Assembly (NCBI RefSeq): GCF_019711515.1
Contig: NZ_JAIGNO010000004.1
Span: forward strand, 1-64,000
DNA length: 64,000 nucleotides
Direction: 5' to 3'
Source: Qipengyuania qiaonensis
GTDB lineage: Bacteria > Pseudomonadota > Alphaproteobacteria > Sphingomonadales > Sphingomonadaceae
The first letter of the stretch is position 1; each line of letters starts with the position of its first letter. Below are positions 1-6,480 of the stretch, in pieces. Below the pieces are notes generated by a model. The model saw nothing but the letters and a program-made list of their open reading frames with translations, ran no database searches and was not told the DNA's origin. Both the position numbers and the translations under genes were made by a program.

Positions 1-1223
1 AATATCACCAACCGGACGAGGCCCACACTCCGAAAAATTACGCCCCGAAGTGTGCCAAATGTTTTGACGACGGACAGATTCAGGAACACCCGTCCGCGTG
101 TGTTCAGGTCGACACAGCCATTGTTGGGTGCGTCACGAAAGTCCCCGTAAATCGCCCGATACTCCGCATCGAAGAATATCTCCTCATCGCGGAACGCGCC
201 GCTCTGGGAGCGGCTGATGCGCTTAGTGCACTGATTGATGAACTTGCGGTCGCTGAACAGCACCTCGTCCTGGTGCTCGTAATCCACGCCGACGCCGATA
301 TACCCGTTGTCGAAGTTTTTGCCCCACGTTCCCGAGATCGAATAATCTGCGGTGTTGAGACCCGCCGGGCTTTGGCCGGTTGCGTTGAGCTCAAGCCCCT
401 CGAATTCCTTCTTCAGGATCACGTTGACAACGCCGCCAATCGCGTCCGAACCATAGATCGTCGATGCGCCATCGACGAGGATCTCGTAGCGATCGACGAG
501 GCCAGCAGGGATCGAATTGATGGAGGGGGAGGTCGGCGCGCCCTCGACACCCGACGGTGCCATGCGGCGACCATTCAACAGCACCAGCGTGCGCGATGCA
601 CCGAAACCGCGAATGTCGATGGTCGAAGAGCCCGGTCCATTCTCAAGCCGCGAACTCTGGAGCGTGGTGTCGATCTGAAAGCCCGCTGCGGATTCGGACT
701 GCTGGAGAATACGGGTGCTGTCGAACAGGCCTTGTTTAAGAGCGTCTTCGGTCCGGATTACTTCAATCGGCGAGATCGAGGTGAACACGTTTCCTTCGCG
801 CTTGATGCGCGAACCTGTGACGACAATATCGTCATCCTCCGATGATGATAGGCGACCGCCCGAGATCGATAGCCGCTCATCTTCCTCGGCCGACAGAAGA
901 TATGCGCCTGAGTTGGAAACGCGATAGACAATGCCGGTGCCTGCAAGAAGTCGTGAGAGCGCTTCCTCCGCAGTCGCCGGACCACGGATCGCCCCGGTCG
1001 CTTTCCCCCGCACCAGATCGGGCGTGAAGAGAATCTGGATATTGCTCTGGCGGGAAAACTCGATGAGGGCGGAATTGAGATCGCCGGCTTCGATGTTGAA
1101 CTCGATTTCGGTCGGCTCCTGCTGCTGCGCCAAGGCAACATTGCCCATCACAAGCCCGCTGGTTGCAACTCCGACCATCACAGCTCGACGCATTCGAGCC
1201 ATTGCCCCCATCTTCACCATCAT
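1..1223 (-). CDS. TonB-dependent receptor with N-terminal STN domain (partial, runs off the left edge)
   Basis: About 407 codons are open from an ATG at 1223 to the window edge with no stop, so only the N-terminal half is present. The start follows a purine-rich GGGAGAGGG ribosome site. A signal peptide (ending near VALAQQQ) leads into a secretin/TonB N-terminal (STN) domain with the typical NIEAGDLNSALIEFSRQSNI pattern, then a TonB box (DDIVVTGSRI) and the plug domain (TIDIRGFGASRTLVLLNGRR, IYGSDAIGGVVNVILKK). In the family, an STN domain marks transducing receptors that signal to an inner-membrane FecR-type anti-sigma factor. The two genes upstream on the same strand are exactly such a FecR and FecI pair. 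The substrate cannot be told from the sequence; iron-siderophore or another large ligand is likely. Family call is firm. Confidence 0.93.
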   Translation of the reverse strand, partial: MMVKMGAMARMRRAVMVGVATSGLVMGNVALAQQQEPTEIEFNIEAGDLNSALIEFSRQSNIQILFTPDLVRGKATGAIRGPATAEEALSRLLAGTGIVYRVSNSGAYLLSAEEDERLSISGGRLSSSEDDDIVVTGSRIKREGNVFTSISPIEVIRTEDALKQGLFDSTRILQQSESAAGFQIDTTLQSSRLENGPGSSTIDIRGFGASRTLVLLNGRRMAPSGVEGAPTSPSINSIPAGLVDRYEILVDGASTIYGSDAIGGVVNVILKKEFEGLELNATGQSPAGLNTADYSISGTWGKNFDNGYIGVGVDYEHQDEVLFSDRKFINQCTKRISRSQSGAFRDEEIFFDAEYRAIYGDFRDAPNNGCVDLNTRGRVFLNLSVVKTFGTLRGVIFRSVGLVRLVI

Positions 1224-1248
1224 TCGCCCTCTCCCAATCCGTTTTTCC

Positions 1249-1293
1249 GGTTCGTGAACCATTGAAGACGGAGGCATGACGGTTTTGCGAACC
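1249..1293. promoter_or_regulatory. Two GGTT/AACC dyads upstream of the receptor gene
   Basis: The 141-base gap between fecR and the receptor holds GGTTCGTGAACC (1249-1260) and GGTTTTGCGAACC (1281-1293). Both are short dyads with the same outer arms about 32 bases apart. They could be a regulator site or part of the ECF-dependent promoter of the receptor. No regulator is assigned; this is pattern only. Confidence 0.25.
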
Positions 1294-1364
1294 AAGAAAA
1301 TGCAGAAAATCCTCAACCCACTGATAAAAAGCCAATTAAATGTTCAATCTAGGCTTTGAGGCGG

Positions 1365-2498
1365 CTATTCCTGATCGCCGTCCAGCGTTTGTCGGCGCGG
1401 ACGCAAGATGATCCGGCCGACGCTTTCGTCTGATTGCTCTAGATCGAAATATTCGCTCAATGCCTGGGCAAAATCGGTGCCGTTTCCAGCTTCAAAGGAG
1501 CCTGAAATTCTTCGTTGGGCAATGCCGGAACCTTCCAGCACAATGTCCCGCTCCAGATAGCGGTTCATATCCGCAACCGCTTCGTCCATGCGAACGTTGT
1601 CGAACACCAGCATACCCCGTTTCCAGCTCGTCAGCCGGGCAGCATCAACCGGCAGAACCTTTGCCTGACGGTCGCGCAGATAGGAGAACTGTTGACCCGG
1701 CGACAGATCGGCGAGCTTTGATATGCGGTTCGATGGGCTGACGAGGTCCACCCGTACCTTCCCCTCGACCAAGGTTACAGACAGCCCTTCAGGCTCGAGG
1801 CTCACATCAAAAGTGGTGCCAAGGGCTACGACCTGCTTGTCGCCAGCGCGAACGACGAACGGCCGGTCAGGATCATGCGCGACGTCGAACAGGGCGCGTC
1901 CTCTGACCAATTCGATCATGCGTTTGCCTTCGCTGTAACTGACAACCACACGGCTGGCCGTGTCGAGCGTTACCAGAGACCCATCGGCCAGCCGCACGTC
2001 GGAAACTTCGCCCGTGCGCGTACTGTAAACGTCGCGTGACGGCTGTGCGACCTCAACGGGTGCTGGGGTGTTGACGGGAACTTCGGCTTCGGGTTCTGAA
2101 GAATTCTCCGCGATTGTAATGCTTTTTGTCGATTGCGGCTCTGCGATGTTCAGGAAATTGCTGGTCACGAGCAGCAAAACAGCAATCGAGGCAGCGATGG
2201 CAGCGCCCAAGCCTGCTCTTGCGTACCACTTGTTGTCGTTTGCAGCGCCCGCGACCCGCTCGCGCGTCGCGGCACGAAGCTCGGCAATTTCCGGCAGTTG
2301 CGAATTCTCGCGGAAGGCTGCGACAATGTCTTGCGAGCGATGCACCGGTTCGATCCGATCATCGTCATTCAGCAGCCATTGCCTATATTCCCGAAGTGCC
2401 GCAGGATCGCCACCTTCGAGCGCTTCTACGAACCGCGCTGTCGAGGTGGTAATGACCGACGCCTTACCACTTTGGCTCTTGTAATTGCTATCTGCCAT
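1365..2498 (-). CDS. fecR: FecR-family anti-sigma factor
   Basis: A 377-residue membrane protein. The N-terminal cytoplasmic part carries the DUF4880-type segment (RFVEALEGGDPAALREYRQW). One membrane helix lies at about residues 96-115 (GAAIAASIAVLLLVTSNFL). The periplasmic FecR domain follows at about 160-270 (VRLADGSLVTLDTASRVVV, LFDVAHDPDRPFVVRAG, VALGTTFDV), and a C-terminal receptor-contact segment comes last. In the known system FecR senses the STN domain of a loaded receptor and activates the ECF sigma factor. The start overlaps the end of the sigma gene by 11 bases, so the two are translationally coupled, and the STN receptor lies 141 bases downstream. The call rests on domains and context. 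Confidence 0.93.
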   Translation of the reverse strand: MADSNYKSQSGKASVITTSTARFVEALEGGDPAALREYRQWLLNDDDRIEPVHRSQDIVAAFRENSQLPEIAELRAATRERVAGAANDNKWYARAGLGAAIAASIAVLLLVTSNFLNIAEPQSTKSITIAENSSEPEAEVPVNTPAPVEVAQPSRDVYSTRTGEVSDVRLADGSLVTLDTASRVVVSYSEGKRMIELVRGRALFDVAHDPDRPFVVRAGDKQVVALGTTFDVSLEPEGLSVTLVEGKVRVDLVSPSNRISKLADLSPGQQFSYLRDRQAKVLPVDAARLTSWKRGMLVFDNVRMDEAVADMNRYLERDIVLEGSGIAQRRISGSFEAGNGTDFAQALSEYFDLEQSDESVGRIILRPRRQTLDGDQE

Positions 2499-3054
2499 CT
2501 GAATACCCCAATCTGCTCGACAGGTAGTTGAGCGCTTTGGCCATATGTTTCTCGACCGACCGGGTTGAGATCTTCAGCTTGTCTGCGATCTCGACCGAGC
2601 GCATCTCCTCCAGTGCCCGCATCACGAAAATATCCTGCGTCCTTGTCGGCAGCTCTTTAAGCGCCATGAGCATGATCTGTAGCTGCTCCTGACCCAAAAT
2701 GACGCGCTCAGGCGTGATTTCCGAACCTAAGACTGCCAAAAAATCATCCATCGGGACATGTTTGCCCTCAGAACGGCTCTGCTTTCTTCGGAGGTGGTCG
2801 TTGAGAACGGAATGCGCCGTTCGGAAGACATAGCCTTCGATATTCTCGATTGAAGCTGTGTCTCCACGCTTTACGAGTTTCATGAAAACCTCTTGCACGA
2901 GATCATCTACATCGACGTGCTTTGGCAGCCGTTTAGCGAAGAAGCTCGCCAACGGTCCTGAAAACTGCTCTTCCAGCGTAGGCAGCTTGTCCCATGCGCC
3001 GGTCTCTACCAAATGCTCGTTGCCCTTGTTCTTGGCCCGACGGCAGTATCTCAC
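2488..3054 (-). CDS. fecI: FecI-like ECF RNA polymerase sigma factor
   Basis: Region 2 of sigma-70 is visible (PLASFFAKRLPKHVDVDDLVQ, then EVFMKLV), followed by region 4 with its helix-turn-helix (MRSVEIADKLKISTRSVEKHMAKAL). It would direct polymerase to the receptor promoter under control of the FecR next to it. The start is uncertain: the frame is open to a TTG at 3114, which would overlap the upstream ACT gene. A GTG at 3054 (188 residues, used here) and a TTG at 3012 (174 residues) are closer to the family length of about 170-190. None has a strong ribosome site. Confidence 0.9.
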   Translation of the reverse strand: MRYCRRAKNKGNEHLVETGAWDKLPTLEEQFSGPLASFFAKRLPKHVDVDDLVQEVFMKLVKRGDTASIENIEGYVFRTAHSVLNDHLRRKQSRSEGKHVPMDDFLAVLGSEITPERVILGQEQLQIMLMALKELPTRTQDIFVMRALEEMRSVEIADKLKISTRSVEKHMAKALNYLSSRLGYSDGR

Positions 3055-3101
3055 AAAGTCGAAATACCGGCAACGTTGAGGGGGTGTACGATTACGCCAG
3101 T

Positions 3102-3350
3102 CTATCGTTCGCAACTATGAACGAGTTCAACATGACGAACCCCGATAAGCCCTGCAATCTTGTGTGCGATGGTATCAACATGGTTGTCTGGCAAACCTGC
3201 CATATCCAGCCTGATGGCGAGCCCGCCTTTGTCGCGTCGACATTGAAAGTTCTGGGTGACGAAGCCTCTTTGCGCCACCAGCCCCAGCACGCGCATCGGC
3301 AATTGCGGGCATTCGTCGCAGCTGACAATCAGGACATTTGTCGCTGACAT
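3102..3350 (-). CDS. Small ACT-domain-like protein (acetolactate synthase small-subunit type)
   Basis: An 82-residue protein (ATG at 3350; a GTG at 3368 would add six residues). It has the beta-alpha-beta layout of a single ACT domain: an N-terminal strand (NVLIVSCDE), a helix (PMRVLGLVAQRGFVTQNFQC), a strand (GLAIRLDMAG), a helix (VDTIAHKIAGLIGV) and a final strand (RHVELVHS). This resembles IlvM-type regulatory subunits that bind branched-chain amino acids. It lies just downstream of a broken leucine dehydrogenase gene, which fits a former branched-chain amino-acid unit. No large subunit is present, so the role is open. It may be a leftover of a lost operon. Confidence 0.55.
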   Translation of the reverse strand: MSATNVLIVSCDECPQLPMRVLGLVAQRGFVTQNFQCRRDKGGLAIRLDMAGLPDNHVDTIAHKIAGLIGVRHVELVHSCER

Positions 3351-3371
3351 GACTGGAGCTTTGAGCACGGA

Positions 3372-3714
3372 TCACGCAGCGCGTTTACGCTTCAGCGCCG
3401 CATCGATCACGTTGACGGCCATTTGTTCGGCGACAATTTCTGTTCTTTCACCGACCTGCGACGCCTGATCAAGCAGAGCTTCCAGGCGCGAACCAATCGC
3501 ACTCACTCGGCGATCAACTTCCTCATTTGACCAACCCAGATATTCCCCAGCAACGTTGATAATGCCTCCGGCATTGACAAGATAGTCAGGCGCGTACGCT
3601 CGTGCCGACATCCTCGGCTGTCATGTATTCGCCATCGAGCCCCTCGACGATTCGTCCAAAGGCCTCAAACAGCGCTTGCCGATCAAACGGCCGATCGGGT
3701 GCCTTGATCACGGC
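3372..3714 (-). pseudogene. Leucine dehydrogenase (Glu/Leu/Phe/Val dehydrogenase family) remnant
   Basis: Two family segments survive in different frames. Reading leftwards from the IS3 border, one frame gives AVIKAPDRPFDRQALFEAFG and GEYMTAEDVGTS, the conserved middle of leucine dehydrogenases. It then hits a TGA. The next frame gives YAPDYLVNAGGIINVAGEYL followed by a normal helical C-terminus ending KRKRAA. The usual NAD-binding domain between EDVGT and YAPDY, roughly 150 residues, is absent, and the N-terminal part is cut off at the insertion sequence. This is therefore a dead gene with an internal deletion and a truncated 5' end. Confidence 0.8.
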
Positions 3715-3795
3715 TGCTCTGCCACCTGAATTTTGGACCGTTTCGAGCTAGAGTTTTCCGCCGTAGATATTCCCGGCTGGACGAGGAGTTACGGT

Positions 3796-4062
3796 ATGAA
3801 GGCATCGAAGTTTTTGGACGCGCAGAAGGCATTCGTCATCAAGCAGGGCGAAGAAGGGACGCCGGTAGTGGAGATCTGCCGCAAAGCAGGCATCAGCCAG
3901 GCGACTTACTTCAACTGGAAGAAGAAATACGCGGGGCTGATGCCATCGGAGATGCGACGGCTGCGTGATCTGGAAGATGAGAACGGCCGGTTGAAGCGGA
4001 TCGTTGCTGATCTTACGCTGGACCGTGAGATGCTGCAGGATGTCATCAAACGAAAGCTCTGA
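3796..4062 (+). CDS. IS3-family transposase OrfA (helix-turn-helix protein)
   Basis: An 88-residue protein starting at the ATG at 3796; an upstream in-frame TTG at 3733 lies in the terminal repeat and is unlikely. It contains the OrfA helix-turn-helix (VVEICRKAGISQATYFNWKK), which binds the element ends, and a C-terminal leucine-zipper-like helix (LRDLEDENGRLKRIVADLTL). OrfB lies in the -1 phase just downstream, so a frameshifted OrfAB transposase is expected in the usual IS3 manner. Confidence 0.9.
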   Translation: MKASKFLDAQKAFVIKQGEEGTPVVEICRKAGISQATYFNWKKKYAGLMPSEMRRLRDLEDENGRLKRIVADLTLDREMLQDVIKRKL

Positions 4063-4112
4063 GGCCGGATCGCAAGCGCGAGATTATCGACGCGGTACGG
4101 CAGGACTGGCAG

Positions 4113-4943
4113 GTGACGATCCGCAGGGCATGTGCGGCTTTGCAGTTTGATCGTTCGACCTATCACTACCAGTCCTGCCGTACCGATCCGGCCTTCCTGA
4201 AGAAGCGCATCAAGGAGATCTGCGAGACGCATGTCCGCTACGGCTACCGGCGGGTGTATTACATCCTGCGCCGCGATGGGTGGGTTGTGAACATGAAGAA
4301 GGTCTACAGACTTTACAGGGAGTTGGGCCTGCAGCTGCGGAACAAGACGCCCAAGCGGCGGGTGAAAGCGAAGCTGCGTGAGGATCGCGCGCCGGCGATC
4401 AGGCCAAACGATGTCTGGGCGATGGACTTTGTGCACGACCAACTGGCGACAGGTCGCAAGCTGCGCATCCTGACGGTGGTGGATACGTTCTCCCGACTAT
4501 CGCCGGTGATCGATCCCCGGTTCAGCTATCGTGGCGAAGACGTGGTTGCCACGCTGGAGCAGGCCTGCAGGAGGATCGGCTATCCCAAGACAATCAGGGT
4601 CGATAATGGGAGTGAATTTATCTCTCGGGACATGGATCTATTGGCTTACCAGCGCGGTGTGATCCTCGACTTCTCCCGACCTGGAAAGCCCACGGACAAC
4701 GCGTTCATCGAGGCGTTCAACAGCAAGCTGCGCAGCGAATGCCTGAACGCTAATTGGTTCCTGAACCTGCAAGATGCTTGCGAAAAGTTGGAGGCCTGGT
4801 GTAGACACTACAACGAAGAGCGACCGCACAGCGCAATCGGGAATATCCCCCCGATCATGCTGGCAAACCCAGCCGGTGAGATCAGCCCACCGGACCTGGG
4901 AAAGGCGGAAAACTCGAGACCCGAGTGGTCCAAGGTTGGGTAG
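4113..4943 (+). CDS. IS3-family transposase OrfB (DDE integrase domain)
   Basis: The catalytic part of the IS3 transposase. From the ATG at 4113 it has 276 residues. The phase is open from 4029, so the functional protein is probably made by a -1 frameshift near the A-rich stretch ending OrfA (around 4045-4060), giving ...TKALRPDRKREIIDAVRQ... before the listed start. An HTH_21-like segment comes first, then the rve integrase core. Candidate catalytic residues are D105 (VWAMDFVHD), D164 (IRVDNGSEF) and E200 (DNAFIEAFNSK). All three are present and the frame is intact, so the copy may still be active. Confidence 0.92.
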   Translation: MTIRRACAALQFDRSTYHYQSCRTDPAFLKKRIKEICETHVRYGYRRVYYILRRDGWVVNMKKVYRLYRELGLQLRNKTPKRRVKAKLREDRAPAIRPNDVWAMDFVHDQLATGRKLRILTVVDTFSRLSPVIDPRFSYRGEDVVATLEQACRRIGYPKTIRVDNGSEFISRDMDLLAYQRGVILDFSRPGKPTDNAFIEAFNSKLRSECLNANWFLNLQDACEKLEAWCRHYNEERPHSAIGNIPPIMLANPAGEISPPDLGKAENSRPEWSKVG

Positions 4944-4952
4944 CAGTGCAGC

Positions 4953-5006
4953 TGTCCCTGGCGCGATATGCACGAACGGTATGGCAAGTGGAACTCGGTC
5001 TATGTC
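4953..5006 (+). pseudogene. IS5-type transposase fragment
   Basis: Eighteen codons read CPWRDMHERYGKWNSVYV, the N-terminal DUF4096-type motif of IS5-family transposases (usual pattern PWRDLPERFG.W.SVYNRF.RW). The match begins at the right end of the IS3 copy and stops at the left end of the IS200-type element, with nothing recognisable of the rest. It is the relic of an older insertion sequence cut by two later ones. Confidence 0.6.
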
Positions 5007-5011
5007 TGCTT

Positions 5012-5610
5012 ACGTTTAGGCTCCTCTTTTGAGGAGTAACCCCTTCCGACTTCAGTCGGATATTGGCTTCAGCGATAGACTCGCGTGCAAGCCTGTAACC
5101 TCGGGAAATACGGAAGCCGCCGAAGGCGTGAAGCTTCCGTATTTCCCGAGGTTACAGGCTATGCGCTACAAGAGCGGTTGTCACACGACATTCCATCATC
5201 GCTACCATCTCGTCTGGGCGCCGAAGTACCGGTTCAAGGTGCTGCATGGTGAAGTCCGGCTGCGCGTGCGAGAGATCATCCGGCAGGTCTGCGATGAGAT
5301 GGGCGTCACCATCGTCAATGGCGCGCTGTCCCGCGATCACGTGCATATGTTCGTCGAAATCCCGCCGCACGTCTCTGTCAGCGACTTCGTGCGCCGCGCC
5401 AAGGGGCGATCAGCGCGAAAAATCCAGCAGGAATTCGAGCACATCCGCAAACGCTACTGGGGTCAACGCTTCTGGCAACGTGGCTACTTCTCAACCACAT
5501 CCGGCAACATCACCGATGACATCATCATGCGTTACCTGGACCGCCATACCCACAAGCACGGCTTCAGCCCCCTCCGCGTGATCCTACCGGCCTTCGCCGG
5601 TCAGTTATTC
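5012..5610 (+). mobile_element. IS200/IS605-family insertion sequence (borders approximate)
   Basis: The element holds a single Y1 transposase and is marked by hairpins instead of terminal inverted repeats. At the left end are CTCCTC-TTTT-GAGGAG (5021-5036) and TCCGAC-TTCA-GTCGGA (5045-5060). A very long hairpin abuts the gene start (5090-5160). At the right end is ACCGGC-CTTC-GCCGGT (5586-5601). Subterminal hairpins recognised as single strands are the hallmark of this family, which makes no target duplications. Exact cleavage sites were not fixed. Confidence 0.7.
5090..5160. repeat. Perfect 28-bp inverted repeat ending at the tnpA start codon
   Basis: Arms 5090-5117 and 5133-5160 are perfectly complementary over 28 bp. 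The 15-base loop itself holds a small CGCC-GAA-GGCG hairpin. The right arm ends one base before the transposase ATG. In IS200 a comparable internal hairpin blocks read-through transcription and hides the ribosome site of tnpA; the same role is inferred here. Confidence 0.85.
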
Positions 5611-5730
5611 AGGGAATCTGTCTGCCTTTCGTACGGTCGACCACTGTCTCGCTTCAGACCAGCGGGTTCGCGCCGCTCATATAGACATAGACCTCCTGAA
5701 ACTTGCCGTCGCAGACGCGCCAGAAATTAG
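5161..5730 (+). CDS. tnpA: IS200/IS605-family transposase TnpA (Y1/HUH)
   Basis: The start at 5161 follows the long hairpin directly. Residues 1-137 match TnpA: RYKSGCHTTFHHRYHLVWAP at the start, the metal-binding HUH motif H60-V-H62 (RDHVHMFVEIPP), WGQRFWQRGYFSTTSGN, and candidate nucleophile Y125 in IIMRYLDRH. Family members are usually about 130-155 residues. Here the frame runs 52 residues past GFSP, through the right-end hairpin and into the neighbouring gene on the other strand, so the natural stop has been lost or the right end altered. The extended tail is arginine-rich and non-homologous. Confidence 0.85.
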   Translation: MRYKSGCHTTFHHRYHLVWAPKYRFKVLHGEVRLRVREIIRQVCDEMGVTIVNGALSRDHVHMFVEIPPHVSVSDFVRRAKGRSARKIQQEFEHIRKRYWGQRFWQRGYFSTTSGNITDDIIMRYLDRHTHKHGFSPLRVILPAFAGQLFRESVCLSYGRPLSRFRPAGSRRSYRHRPPETCRRRRARN

Positions 5731-6052
5731 TGTTGAGCAGGCGCGTGACCTCGCCATCATGATCGGTCAGGACGGCTTCGAAGCTGGCGGCGATGCGGCC
5801 GTTCTTCTCGTCGACCGTGCAGTTGAAGTCTTTGTGCACGATCTCGGCATAGCCGGCGAAGAAATCCTCGAACATGCGGCGGATTTCCGCTTTGCCCGAA
5901 TGGCGGGTGAAGGCGGTCTGCACGCAGAACAGCGCTTCGTCGTGGAAACAGGCGAGGGTGGCGTCCATGTTCTTGGCATCGACGTTGGCGAAGTATTTCT
6001 GCGTCGCGAGATCAATGAGCTGGGATCGCGAAAGGCCGGGTTCGTATTGCAT
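5654..6052 (-). CDS. SnoaL/NTF2-like protein, second of a tandem pair
   Basis: A 132-residue protein with the compact cone-shaped SnoaL fold pattern: an N-terminal helix (LIDLATQKYFANVDAKNMDA), the strand and turn CFHDEALFCVQT, then IRRMFEDFFAGYAEIVH, and the closing strands FEAVLTDHDGEVTRLLNTNF and FQEVYVYMSGANPLV. Its ATG overlaps the TGA of the preceding paralogue. Members are isomerases, cyclases, hydrolases or small binding proteins; no catalytic residues identify which. It is the last gene of a receptor-racemase-SnoaL-SnoaL unit. The 3' end overlaps the run-on tail of the IS200 transposase on the opposite strand. Confidence 0.75.
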   Translation of the reverse strand: MQYEPGLSRSQLIDLATQKYFANVDAKNMDATLACFHDEALFCVQTAFTRHSGKAEIRRMFEDFFAGYAEIVHKDFNCTVDEKNGRIAASFEAVLTDHDGEVTRLLNTNFWRVCDGKFQEVYVYMSGANPLV

Positions 6053-6480
6053 CAGGCGTCCCCTTCCTTGAGCAGATTGTCGCCGCTCATATAGACATAG
6101 ACCCGGTGGAACTTGTCGCCCTTCAGGTAGAACCGGTTGCAGTTCTCGTAGCGCAGTTCCTCGCCGCCATGTGGGGTGATCAGAACGGTGAACTGGCTGC
6201 ATATGGCATTGGTGTCCGGGTCGGCAGTGTGGACGAAATTGCCGTGCCAGATGTCGGAGAAGTCGGCGAACAGCTTCTCGAACATCTTGCGGATCGCACC
6301 GATCCCGTCATGCACTGTCATCGAAGTCTGTTCGGTGAGGATCGCGTCATCGGTGAAACAATCGAGCACCTGATCGAGCCGCTTGTTGTCGACCCCGTCG
6401 AAATAGCGCTTGGTGACGATATCGATGTAATAGGGGTAGGGCAGGGCCTCTTGCCCCGATCCGCCTTCGCTCCAGCTCAT
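6052..6480 (-). CDS. SnoaL/NTF2-like protein, first of a tandem pair
   Basis: A 142-residue protein clearly paralogous to the next gene: IRKMFEKLFADFSDIWHGNF matches IRRMFEDFFAGYAEIVHKDF, and FHRVYVYMSGDNLL matches FQEVYVYMSGANPL. The N-terminal YIDIVTKRYFDGVDNKRLDQ also aligns with its partner. The start at 6480 overlaps the stop of the racemase-like gene by 4 bases. The two paralogues may form a heterodimer or act on successive intermediates of the pathway encoded around them; this is inferred from context only. Confidence 0.78.
   Translation of the reverse strand: MSWSEGGSGQEALPYPYYIDIVTKRYFDGVDNKRLDQVLDCFTDDAILTEQTSMTVHDGIGAIRKMFEKLFADFSDIWHGNFVHTADPDTNAICSQFTVLITPHGGEELRYENCNRFYLKGDKFHRVYVYMSGDNLLKEGDA

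Larger units (their letters stand above)
3715..4950 (+). mobile_element. IS3-family insertion sequence, complete copy
   Basis: A 1,236-bp element with TG...CA ends. The left end (3715, TGCTCTGCCACC then TTGGACC) and the reverse complement of the right end (TGCACTGCTACC then TTGGACC) are imperfect inverted repeats that also share GAGTTTTCCGCC about 35 bases in. It encodes OrfA and OrfB in overlapping phases. The flanks (left ...CACGGC, right GCTGTCC...) show no clear target duplication, so one border was probably rearranged after insertion. The left border lies inside a leucine dehydrogenase remnant and the right border abuts a scrap of an IS5-type transposase. The IS3 subgroup is not resolved here. 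Confidence 0.85.

Noticed and set aside
273..845. A 190-codon plus-strand frame at the left edge.
   Set aside because: The minus strand encodes an unmistakable TonB-dependent receptor through this region.
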